From the NCBI RefSeq assembly GCF_029213205.1, contig NZ_JARGNH010000011.1, positions 56,989 to 120,988 on the forward strand: a stretch of DNA of 64,000 nt, in the 5' to 3' direction. This document shows positions 31,569 to 39,838 of the stretch, piece by piece (within the stretch, counting starts at the first letter, position 1; every line of letters begins with the position of its first letter). The notes below the pieces were generated by a model. It made no database searches. It had not been told where the DNA came from and saw only the letters and a list, made by a program, of their open reading frames with translations. The stretch comes from Pseudooceanicola sp. (lineage in GTDB: Bacteria; Pseudomonadota; Alphaproteobacteria; Rhodobacterales; Rhodobacteraceae). A program made the position numbers and the translations under genes.

Positions 31569-31901
31569 ATGAAGAAGACATTGACAATTCTTGGTTTTCT
31601 CTCAGCCTTTCCCGCCGGGATGGCGTCGGCGGATGATGATTGCTTCGTGCCAATGGCCGATTGGCAACCACGCGATGCCGTGGCCAGCCTGGCCGAAGAG
31701 AACGGCTGGACGGTGCGCCGCATCAAGATCGACGACGGTTGCTATGAAATCGACGGCCACGATGCCGAAGGGCGCCCGATCGAGGTAACAATCCATCCGG
31801 CGACGCTTGAAGTGATCGAGTTCGAATACGAGGACGAGGATGAAGAGGATCGGCGCGCGCAGGATCGGGGCCGGGATCGCCAGGAAAGCAACAACGACTG
31901 A
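31569..31901 (+). CDS. PepSY-domain periplasmic protein
   Basis: Signal peptide; ENGWTVRRIKIDDGCYEIDGHDAEGRPIEVTIHPATLEVIEFE PepSY fold signature; acidic tail. Confidence 0.85.
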   Translation: MKKTLTILGFLSAFPAGMASADDDCFVPMADWQPRDAVASLAEENGWTVRRIKIDDGCYEIDGHDAEGRPIEVTIHPATLEVIEFEYEDEDEEDRRAQDRGRDRQESNND

Positions 31902-32221
31902 AACGCGCGGGGCAAGGCGCGCCCAAACGGCCACAGCGAGGGTTGGCACGGTCCGGGACTGGGAACCGCTGGTTCGGATATTCCACTGGAGGCCTTGTCG
32001 CATTCCGGCTCGTCCGGAGTCTTGTCGGCAGCCGCTACCGGACGACATCGCCTGACCGTCGCCCCGCACGGCCAATCACCGCGTCGGCGCAACCCGGCCC
32101 CGCAATTCCCGGCGGGGCCTTTTCCTTCCTGACGGCAAGCTGAAGCAGGAATCGCTCCGCTGTCAGGAAGCCCTCAGGTCCGCTCTCCATATTGAATTCA
32201 GCACACCAAGGAGACCCTGTT

Positions 32222-32578
32222 ATGAAGCATACCCTGACGATTCTCGCTGCCACCACGGCGCTGACCGCCGCAATCGGTGTCCCGGCATGGAGCGCGATTC
32301 AATCCCCGGACGACGCGCATCTTCGGCCTTTCGCCGCAGTCTTTGAAGAGAGCGCGAAATCGCTGCCGCTCATCCTTGCGAGCGACGATGACGACAACCG
32401 AGGTCATCGCAAAAGCTGGTGGCTTCGCTTCGGAGACGATGACGACGATGATGATGACGACGATGACGATGATGATGATGACCGCGGCGGCAAGAACCCC
32501 GCGCCCGCAGGCACTGTCGCACCGCCGCAGAACGGCCTCTTCGAAAATGGCGCCGCTCCAAAGGTTCAGGTGAACTGA
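32222..32578 (+). CDS. Small secreted protein with 16-residue poly-aspartate tract, function unknown
   Basis: Signal peptide MKHTLTILAATTALTAAIGVPAWS, SDDDDNRGH, then FG-D16-RGGKNP; mixed GAC/GAT codons; located inside the PepSY/DUF2271 gene set. Confidence 0.75.
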   Translation: MKHTLTILAATTALTAAIGVPAWSAIQSPDDAHLRPFAAVFEESAKSLPLILASDDDDNRGHRKSWWLRFGDDDDDDDDDDDDDDDDRGGKNPAPAGTVAPPQNGLFENGAAPKVQVN

Positions 32579-32654
32579 ATCATGCGGCGGTGCGGCGGAC
32601 TCCACCGCGCCGCACGTTATTCCTCTTGTTACGACTTTCGGAAGGACCCTCTCA

Positions 32655-33125
32655 ATGAAATCGCTTCTCGCAACTCTTGCGCTAACCACGGCGCTGACGG
32701 TTCCCGGCATCGCTATGGCGCGGCCGGTCACCCTGACCACGACACTCAACGCCTATGGCGGCGATGGCGCCTATCTCGCGTTCTACGTCACCGACGCCTC
32801 GGACGCCTACGTCGGCAGCCTCTGGATGGCTGGCGGAAAATCCAAATACTACAAGCATCTGGGCGACTGGTCCCGCGCGACCGGCGGGGACACCGCGCAG
32901 GTGAACGGCATCACCGGTGCCAGCGTCGGCGCGGGCCGCACGCTGGAGATCACTCTCGAGCTTGCCGATGCGCTGTTTGATGCGGGCTACACGCTTCACG
33001 TCGACGCCGCCGTCGAGGACATGCGTGACAGCCCGAACGAGGTGGCGGTGCCGCTCACGACCGACGGCGCTGGCACCCCCGTGCGCGGCCGCCGCTACAT
33101 CGCAAGTTTCGCCTACGACATGTGA
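32655..33125 (+). CDS. DUF2271-like periplasmic protein, predicted flavinylation substrate
   Basis: Signal peptide MKSLLATLALTTALTVPGIAMA; LYLAFYVTDASDAYVGSLWMAGGKSKYYKHLGDWSRATGG, ITGAS motif; PepSY-reductase and ApbE genes downstream. Confidence 0.8.
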   Translation: MKSLLATLALTTALTVPGIAMARPVTLTTTLNAYGGDGAYLAFYVTDASDAYVGSLWMAGGKSKYYKHLGDWSRATGGDTAQVNGITGASVGAGRTLEITLELADALFDAGYTLHVDAAVEDMRDSPNEVAVPLTTDGAGTPVRGRRYIASFAYDM

Positions 33126-33136
33126 AGGGGCAGGCC

Positions 33137-35344
33137 ATGATCCGGGCACTCCATCGCTGGCCAGGTCTTCTGGCTCTGGCTCTCGTCACCATCCTCGGCT
33201 TGAGCGGCGCGGCGCTGTCGGTCTTTCCTGCGGCCGAGCGGCTCTCCGCGCCGCAATCCGAGGCTGGACTGACGGTCGCCACCCTGGCGGAGCGCATTTT
33301 GGTGGCCTATCCGGGCGTCGAGCAGATCCGCCGGTCGCCTTCGGGCCGGATTACAGCCTACTGGTTCGATCAGGGGACGCCCGGCGCCGCAGTGATCGAT
33401 CCGGCTACGGGTGAAGGCGTGGCCTCGGCCGACCCGAACCAGACCCTGCGCTGGCTCACCAACCTGCATCGCTCGCTGTTCCTCGGGGATGGGGGGCGCA
33501 TCGCCATGGCGGCGGGGGCTTTGGCGATGCTGGTCCTCTCGCTGTCCGGGGCGGCGCTGGTCGCGCGGCGGACCGGCGGCTGGCGACACTGGTTCGCGCC
33601 TCTGCGGGGGCCGCTTGCCGGTCGGTTGCACGTCGAGATTGCACGGGTTGCGGTGATCGGCCTGGTTCTGTCGTCCACTACGGCTTTGTGGATGACGGCC
33701 TCGACCTTCGATCTTCTCCCTGATGGCGGCGCAGCGCCAGCCTTCCCGACCGAGGTGAGCGGTGAAACGGGGTTTGCCCTCGACCAGATGGCCATTTTGC
33801 GACAGACGCCTGTCGCCGAGCTGCGTGAGCTGAGCTTTCCCTATCCGGGCGATGCGACGGACGTCTTCGCGCTGAAGACGGACCGTGGGACCGGGTATAT
33901 CGACCAGGGCAGCGGCGCGTTGCTGGCCTGGGGCGATCTGACCGGGTGGGAGCGCGTCTCGGAAACCATCTACATGCTGCACACCGGACAGGGTGCGGCG
34001 ACGCTCGGCCTCGTGCTCGGGCTCATGGCCCTCGGCGTGCCGGCAATGGGCGCAACCGGCGTGCTGGTCTGGCTTGCCGGGCGGCGCAGGCGGCCGCGCA
34101 TCCGGGGCAATCAACCCGCCGGGCGCGCCGAAACGATCCTGCTTGTCGGCAGTGAGGGCGGCAGCACCTGGGGCTTCGCCGCAACGCTGCACGCCGCACT
34201 GTCGCAAGCCGGGCAGAGCGTTCATGTCGGCCCGATGTCGGGCTTCGCCCCGGACCGCTACACCAGGGCCGAGCGGATCATCCTGCTCACCGCGACCTAT
34301 GGCGACGGGGCGGCCCCCGCCTCGGCCAAGGGCTTCCTCGACCGGCTGAACGCGTCGGAACACGCGCCGGACATTCCTCTGGCGGTGCTCGGTTTTGGCG
34401 ACCGGAGCTTCCCGGCCTACTGCGCCTTCGCCAAAGCCGTTGCGGCCACGGCACAGGCGAAGGGCTGGCCCGAACTCCTGCCGCTCGACACCATCAACCG
34501 CCAGTCGCCGCAGGACTTCGCCCGCTGGGGTCGCGCACTCGGCGAGGCGCTCGGGATCCCCCTGGAATTGTCGCACCAGCCCGTGCTGCCCAAAACCAAG
34601 ACGCTGACCCTCGTTTCGCGGCGGGACTACGGCGCCGAGGTTCAGGCCCCGACCGCGATCCTGCGCTTTGCCCTGCCGCAGGTCTCACTCTGGCAGCGGC
34701 TGACCGGTTCCGGGTTCGCCCGATTCACGGCCGGCGACCTGATCGGCATCCTGCCGGAAGGAAGCGCCGTCTCGCGGCTCTACTCACTCGCCTCCGCACG
34801 CCGCGACGGGTTCATCGAGATCGTCGTCAAGAAACACCCCGGAGGCCTTGCCTCTTCGCAGCTCACCGCCTTGGAACCCGGGCAGACCGTGACAGCCTTC
34901 CTCCGCCGCAATCCCGGCTTCCATCCGGGCCGGGGTCGTGCACCGCTGATCCTGATCGGCGCCGGTACCGGGATCGGACCTCTCGCGGGCTTTGTGCGCG
35001 GCAATGCGCGGGGGCGCGCCATCCACCTGTTCTTTGGCATGCGTCATCCCGACAGTGACTTTTTCTACAACGAGGAGATCACCGCCTGGCAGGAAGAAGG
35101 CCGTCTGACCGGCCTGGTGACGGCAGTCTCACGCGGGGCACGACCACGCTACGTCCAGGACGCGCTGCGGGGCGAGGCCACTCAGGTCGCGGATCTTATT
35201 CGCAACGGGGCGCGCGTGATGGTCTGTGGCGGGCGCGACATGGCGGCGGGCGTGACCGACGCGCTGGCCGAGATCCTCGCGCCTGCCGGGCTCACGCCTG
35301 CGGTTCTGAAGACGGAGGGGCGATATGTCGAAGATGTCTACTGA
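33137..35344 (+). CDS. PepSY-TM / flavodoxin / FAD-NADP(H) reductase fusion protein (sulfite-reductase-flavoprotein-like)
   Basis: N-terminal TM segments with LHRWPGLLALALVTILGLSGAALS; flavodoxin LVGSEGGSTWGFAATLHAAL...LTATYGDGAAPASAKGF; FNR module RLYSLASA, GAGTGIGPLAGFVRG, GGRDMAAGV. Confidence 0.9.
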   Translation: MIRALHRWPGLLALALVTILGLSGAALSVFPAAERLSAPQSEAGLTVATLAERILVAYPGVEQIRRSPSGRITAYWFDQGTPGAAVIDPATGEGVASADPNQTLRWLTNLHRSLFLGDGGRIAMAAGALAMLVLSLSGAALVARRTGGWRHWFAPLRGPLAGRLHVEIARVAVIGLVLSSTTALWMTASTFDLLPDGGAAPAFPTEVSGETGFALDQMAILRQTPVAELRELSFPYPGDATDVFALKTDRGTGYIDQGSGALLAWGDLTGWERVSETIYMLHTGQGAATLGLVLGLMALGVPAMGATGVLVWLAGRRRRPRIRGNQPAGRAETILLVGSEGGSTWGFAATLHAALSQAGQSVHVGPMSGFAPDRYTRAERIILLTATYGDGAAPASAKGFLDRLNASEHAPDIPLAVLGFGDRSFPAYCAFAKAVAATAQAKGWPELLPLDTINRQSPQDFARWGRALGEALGIPLELSHQPVLPKTKTLTLVSRRDYGAEVQAPTAILRFALPQVSLWQRLTGSGFARFTAGDLIGILPEGSAVSRLYSLASARRDGFIEIVVKKHPGGLASSQLTALEPGQTVTAFLRRNPGFHPGRGRAPLILIGAGTGIGPLAGFVRGNARGRAIHLFFGMRHPDSDFFYNEEITAWQEEGRLTGLVTAVSRGARPRYVQDALRGEATQVADLIRNGARVMVCGGRDMAAGVTDALAEILAPAGLTPAVLKTEGRYVEDVY

Positions 35345-36293
35345 AATGGTGCGCCACGCTCTGAATGGCCCGACCATGGGCACGCGCTGGTCGGCGCTCC
35401 TGTTCGCGCCGATCGGCTTCGATCCGGTGCCGGTCCGCGCCGCGTTGCAGGCCGCTGTCGACGAGGTCGACGCGCAGATGTCCACCTGGAAGCCCGACAG
35501 CGATCTGATGCGCCTGAACGCAGCGCCTGTCGGTGCCCGGGTCATGGTCCCGGATCGGATGAGAGAGGTTCTTCGCCTCGGTCTTGAGATCGGACGCGCC
35601 TCGGACGGGGCCTTCGATGTCGGCATGGGCGATGCGGTGACAGCCTGGGGCTTCGGGACTGAGTCAGCAGAAACGAAGGGCATCCGCGCGGCAATGGCCG
35701 CGCCCCGCTGCCCGGCGCACAAGGCGCTGGAGATCGGGGAGAGGACGGTCTGCAAATCCGCGCCGATTGCACTGGACCTGAACGGAATTGCCAAGGGCTA
35801 CGGGGTCGACCGGCTGGCAGAGGCCCTGGGCGCGCACGGCCTCACCGCTGGCCTCGTCGGCATCGATGGCGAGATGCGCGCGCTCGGGCTCCGGCCTGAC
35901 GGAGAAGCCTGGACCGTCGCGGTGGAAGCGCCGGACCCCGACCGCCGCAGGCCCCATTCCATTCTCGCGCTTCAGGACGCCGCCGTGGCGACTTCGGGGG
36001 ATTACCGGCACTGGGTCGAGGTGCAGGGCCGCCGCCTGTCACACACCATGGACCCCGGGCGCGGCGCCCCGCTGATCACGTCGCCCGCCTCGGTGACCGT
36101 CGTGGCCCGGACCTGCGCCGCGGCAGATGCCTGGGCAACGGCCCTGATGGTCAGAGGAAGCCTGGAGGGCGCCGTATTGGCGCGTAGAAACAACTTGAAC
36201 GCCCTCTTCATTGATCGTGAAGGTGATCATCTTCGTGAAACGAGAGTGGGACCGCTGTTCGAGATCCGTCCAGATTCCGAGCGCGTGAATTGA
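35325..36293 (+). CDS. apbE: FAD:protein FMN transferase (ApbE family)
   Basis: GPTMGTRWS, DGAFDVGMGDAVTAWGF, LDLNGIAKGYGVDRLAEAL, GDYRHWVEVQGRRLSHTMDPGRGAPL motifs. Confidence 0.94.
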   Translation: MSKMSTEMVRHALNGPTMGTRWSALLFAPIGFDPVPVRAALQAAVDEVDAQMSTWKPDSDLMRLNAAPVGARVMVPDRMREVLRLGLEIGRASDGAFDVGMGDAVTAWGFGTESAETKGIRAAMAAPRCPAHKALEIGERTVCKSAPIALDLNGIAKGYGVDRLAEALGAHGLTAGLVGIDGEMRALGLRPDGEAWTVAVEAPDPDRRRPHSILALQDAAVATSGDYRHWVEVQGRRLSHTMDPGRGAPLITSPASVTVVARTCAAADAWATALMVRGSLEGAVLARRNNLNALFIDREGDHLRETRVGPLFEIRPDSERVN

Positions 36294-36302
36294 CGCCGGG
36301 AC

Positions 36303-36596
36303 ATGCACCGGATGACATCTTTGTTTCATGATCGCCTGGGCCCAGGGATCGAGATCGCGCCGGCCTCGCGGCGGATCGCCGGCGAAAGCCTCGTCGCGGG
36401 CATCGGCCTGTCGGTGCTCGGAATGGTCGCGGCGGCCTATGGACATCTCACCCCGGTCCAGGGTGTGCTATTACAGGAGTTGATCGGCGTCGCCGTGATC
36501 CTCAACGCGCTGCGCATCGCGCCCCATGAACCCGCAATGAAAACAGAGGCGGTCTCCTCCGGGCAGGCCCGCATCGCGCAAGGAGCCACCCCATGA
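36303..36596 (+). pseudogene. Orphan C-terminal fragment of a heavy-metal P-type ATPase
   Basis: IEIAPASRRIAGESLVAGIGLSVLGMVAAAYGHLTPVQGVLLQELIGVAVILNALR matches the last two TM helices of P1B ATPases; no phosphorylation or nucleotide-binding domain upstream; might be a retained small membrane protein. Confidence 0.65.
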
Positions 36597-37294
36597 GCAA
36601 ACTCACCCATCCCGAAGTTCACATGGTTCATCGCATCGGCTGGCTACGTGCCGCTGTTCTGGGGGCGAACGACGGTCTGGTTTCTACGGCGAGCCTCGTC
36701 GTCGGGGTCGCTGCGGCAGGGTCCGGGCGTCCCGAGATCCTGATTGCCGGTCTTGCCGGGCTTGTCGCCGGGGCGATGTCGATGGCTGCCGGCGAATACG
36801 TTTCCGTCAGCTCGCAGACCGATGCCGAGCAGGCGGACATCGCGCGCGAGACCCGGGAGTTGAAGGAAATGCCCGCGGCAGAGCTCGACGAGTTGACAGG
36901 CATCTATGTTGCGCGCGGGCTTGACGATGGCCTCGCGCGTCAGGTCGCGATCCAGCTGACCGAGACAGACGCACTTGGCGCCCATGCGCGTGACGAGCTT
37001 GGCATCTCGGAAACCGTGACGGCGCATCCGATCCAGGCGGCGCTCGTGTCGGCCGCGACCTTTGCCGTCGGCGCTGTCATACCGCTCATCATTGCTGCGC
37101 TGGTTCCTGTGGCCCAGATCACTCTCGTCGTCGCGATCACCACTCTGGTCGCGCTTTCAGTGCTGGGCGGGCTCGGGGCATCGGTCGGTGGGGCAGGCGT
37201 CGTCAAGGGAGCCGTTCGCGTCACTTTCTGGGGGGCGCTTGCCATGGCCGCGACCGCAGCGGTCGGCATGATCTTTGGTGTGAATGTGGGCTAG
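36593..37294 (+). CDS. VIT1/CCC1 family Fe2+/Mn2+ transporter
   Basis: LRAAVLGANDGLVSTASLVVGVAAAG, GLVAGAMSMAAGEYVSVSSQTDAE motifs. Confidence 0.94.
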   Translation: MSKLTHPEVHMVHRIGWLRAAVLGANDGLVSTASLVVGVAAAGSGRPEILIAGLAGLVAGAMSMAAGEYVSVSSQTDAEQADIARETRELKEMPAAELDELTGIYVARGLDDGLARQVAIQLTETDALGAHARDELGISETVTAHPIQAALVSAATFAVGAVIPLIIAALVPVAQITLVVAITTLVALSVLGGLGASVGGAGVVKGAVRVTFWGALAMAATAAVGMIFGVNVG

Positions 37295-37615
37295 GCGATG
37301 GCATCGGCGTATTGCAGGCGGTCATTCTCGGGCGTCTGTTGCCAGACCAGGCCGGTGTTGTCGTCCGTAACGCTGCCCACCGTTGTCGGTGTAAGAGGCC
37401 GCAAGGCGCGGGTGTTGTGTGTCCTGGCCATAGAGGGGCGCGCCCTCGGCGGGGCAGTCGATGGCCGACCTCACCAGATCGAAACACCGGTCCTGCATCG
37501 TATCGACAAGCGGATAGCCGGCCTCTCGGGCGGCGCTTGGCTGTGCCGAAAAAAGCACCATGGCAGGTAGCAGTATGGCACAGCCAGACCACGCGATCCG
37601 GGGGCAGGTTTCCAT
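37291..37615 (-). pseudogene. Truncated, frameshifted DUF1566 (Lcl C-terminal domain) gene
   Basis: Frame 1 CFDLVRSAIDCPAEGAPLYGQDTQHPRLAASYTDNGG; after about a 2-nt deletion the next frame continues SVTDDNTGLVWQQTPENDRLQYADAIA*; parallels the intact protein at 39839-41077. Confidence 0.8.
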
Positions 37616-37691
37616 GGCGGGTTCCCTCTATCCATGTGTTTCAGAACGGAATTGCCGGACGATGCCCCGCAAGGATCGACGATCTCGCCAC

Positions 37692-39032
37692 TCAGCGCAT
37701 GTTGAAGAGTTCCTGGTGGAAATCGGCCGGGCGCAGGCCGTTTGCCACAAGGTCGCGCCGCAGTGACTCGCCGAAACCCGCTGGCCCGCAGAACCAGATG
37801 CTGGCCGCGGCCCAGTCGGGCAGCATCTCGCGCAGGCGGGCGCCGGTCAGCCGCCCGTCCTCTTTGTCGCGGATCAGATGCAATCGCGCCCCCGCCGCGG
37901 TGGCGTCGGCCTCCAGCAAGGCTTGCGGTTCGGGCGCGATCTCGGGCACGCAATGGATCAGGTCGATCTGTTTGCCGTCGGCTGTCGAGGCCAGGTGTTT
38001 TAGCCGCGCGATGAACGGCGTGATCCCGATCCCCGCGCCAATCCAGATCTGACGATCCTTGCCATCCTCGAATGTGAAACGCCCGTAAGGCCCTTCCACA
38101 GTGACATCATCGCCCACCGCCAGCGTTTCCGGCAAACGTTCGGTATGGTCTCCCAGCCCCTTGCTGATAAAGGCGATGGAACACGTTGCCGGGTCCCAAG
38201 CCGATGCGATGGTGAAGGGGTGCGCGCCCTCCTTGCGATCAAAGGTGACAAAGGCGAATTGTCCTGCCTCGTGCCCTGACCAGCCCTTGTCCACGGTGAT
38301 TTCGGATTCGGTGATCTTCATCGACGGAAAATGGAGCAGCGCTGTAATCTTGCCGGTAACCTGGCGACTGCGCCCGATCCGCCGGGTCAGGGCCAACACC
38401 GCCACAACACCACCAGCAATCATCAACAGCGCGGTGACAATGCCAACCGGCTGCGTCCATGCGTCAAAGTCCATCAGGACCGCCGCGTGAAAGGTCAACG
38501 CCAAATAGGCGAGTGCGATCAGCCTGTGGGTCTTGGCAAAGAAACGATAGGGTATGCGTTTGATCAAAGCGACAGCGATCAAGAGCACAGCCCCGTAAAA
38601 CGCCCATTCGCCCAGCATCTCGGCTGTGCCGCGCTGATTGTTCAGGACTGTCTGAACCGCGCCAAGATCGGGCAGTTCACCGGTCCGGCGTTGCCTGTTT
38701 GGCGCCTCTATCAGCCCCCATGACACGGCCCATTTCGGACCGTTTGCCGCGACCCAATGGGTGGTCGAGGTGACCAGCGCGGCAATGCCCAGCCATTTGT
38801 GCAGGCGGTAGGATTTGTCGAGACCGTTCAGCCAGCGCTGCAGCCATGGCCCGCGCGCGGCCAGGATCATCGCCACACTCATCGCGCCGATGCTCAGCAC
38901 GCCGGAATACTGCACCAGCAGATTGCGGACGGCGATGACGCTCAGGCTTTCAGGCAGCGGTAGACTGGCCGCGACCCAGAGCAGACTGAGGCCGGCCAGC
39001 AGGGACCAAAGCGTGATCTTGATGGTTTTCAT
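37692..39032 (-). CDS. Ferric-reductase-like transmembrane protein with FAD/NAD-binding reductase domain
   Basis: Heme-ligating TM region (DKSYRLHKWLGIAALVTSTTHW, KTHRLIALAYLALTFHAAVL), EAGQFAFVTF, HPFTIAS, WIGAGIGITPFIARL, IWFCGPAGFG. Confidence 0.9.
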   Translation of the reverse strand: MKTIKITLWSLLAGLSLLWVAASLPLPESLSVIAVRNLLVQYSGVLSIGAMSVAMILAARGPWLQRWLNGLDKSYRLHKWLGIAALVTSTTHWVAANGPKWAVSWGLIEAPNRQRRTGELPDLGAVQTVLNNQRGTAEMLGEWAFYGAVLLIAVALIKRIPYRFFAKTHRLIALAYLALTFHAAVLMDFDAWTQPVGIVTALLMIAGGVVAVLALTRRIGRSRQVTGKITALLHFPSMKITESEITVDKGWSGHEAGQFAFVTFDRKEGAHPFTIASAWDPATCSIAFISKGLGDHTERLPETLAVGDDVTVEGPYGRFTFEDGKDRQIWIGAGIGITPFIARLKHLASTADGKQIDLIHCVPEIAPEPQALLEADATAAGARLHLIRDKEDGRLTGARLREMLPDWAAASIWFCGPAGFGESLRRDLVANGLRPADFHQELFNMR

Positions 39033-39078
39033 GGTGGTAATCCTTGTTCCTAATTTCCTGCAATCCGGCCCGATAGCT

Positions 39079-39828
39079 CTATGCCCAAGGAGGGGCCGCA
39101 AGAATGAAATGCGTCAGTGTCGCGTCGAGCGCGTAAAACCCCAGATGCAGCGAATAGGCCCACCTGAATCCGTTGCGGGTGCGCAGGTAGAAGTAGGGCA
39201 GCAAAGCCCCGAACAGGGTCGCTGAAAGGGTGAAACGGGTGACGTAAACGGAGGTGAAGCCGTCGAACGCCAGAAGCAGATGAAAGCCGCCAAAGGCTGC
39301 CGCCATCCCGAGCGCTATGCTGACGATGGCATAGCCTGCTCGGGCAGCCGTCAGAATAAGCCCTGCGACAAGTGTTTGCTGGAACAGGATTTCGGCGGAT
39401 TTCGGCAGGTAGTACCAGGCCGAGGCGAACATGAACTCCGGTGGGTCGGGCGGCGCGCGCACCGTCGAGACCTTCGGGAAAACCGACAATCCGTAAATCA
39501 CGAAAAGGGCAAAACCCAGAAGGACAGGCAGCAGAAAAAGTCCCTCGCGCGCAACGACGTCACGGTCCAGGCTTTGGACAATCAGCGGGCGGAACAGCCA
39601 GACAGCAAAGGCTGACCAGGCAAGGTAATAGGCCGTAAACAAGAACGGCGCGCCGTCATAGCCGCTGTCCAGCCCCAGCGCATCGACGAGCCTGTAATAC
39701 ACCTGGTTCGACACCAGCCAGAGGGTGGCGACAATCATGACGGCGCGCACCAGTTGCCACGCCGGCGCGGCTGTCCGGGACGTCCCATCGCAACCGGAGG
39801 GAAGGGTGGGGGTGATGTTGCTTGACAT
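39079..39828 (-). CDS. Hypothetical polytopic membrane protein
   Basis: Multiple predicted TM segments; start set to MSSNITPTLPSG. Confidence 0.65.
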   Translation of the reverse strand: MSSNITPTLPSGCDGTSRTAAPAWQLVRAVMIVATLWLVSNQVYYRLVDALGLDSGYDGAPFLFTAYYLAWSAFAVWLFRPLIVQSLDRDVVAREGLFLLPVLLGFALFVIYGLSVFPKVSTVRAPPDPPEFMFASAWYYLPKSAEILFQQTLVAGLILTAARAGYAIVSIALGMAAAFGGFHLLLAFDGFTSVYVTRFTLSATLFGALLPYFYLRTRNGFRWAYSLHLGFYALDATLTHFILAAPPWA

Positions 39829-39838
39829 GAGCCCGCCG

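Noticed and set aside
32429-32480. (GAY)n tract as a simple-sequence microsatellite
   Set aside because: Codons alternate irregularly between GAC and GAT and frame encodes only Asp, so a pure DNA slippage repeat is less likely; kept as protein feature instead
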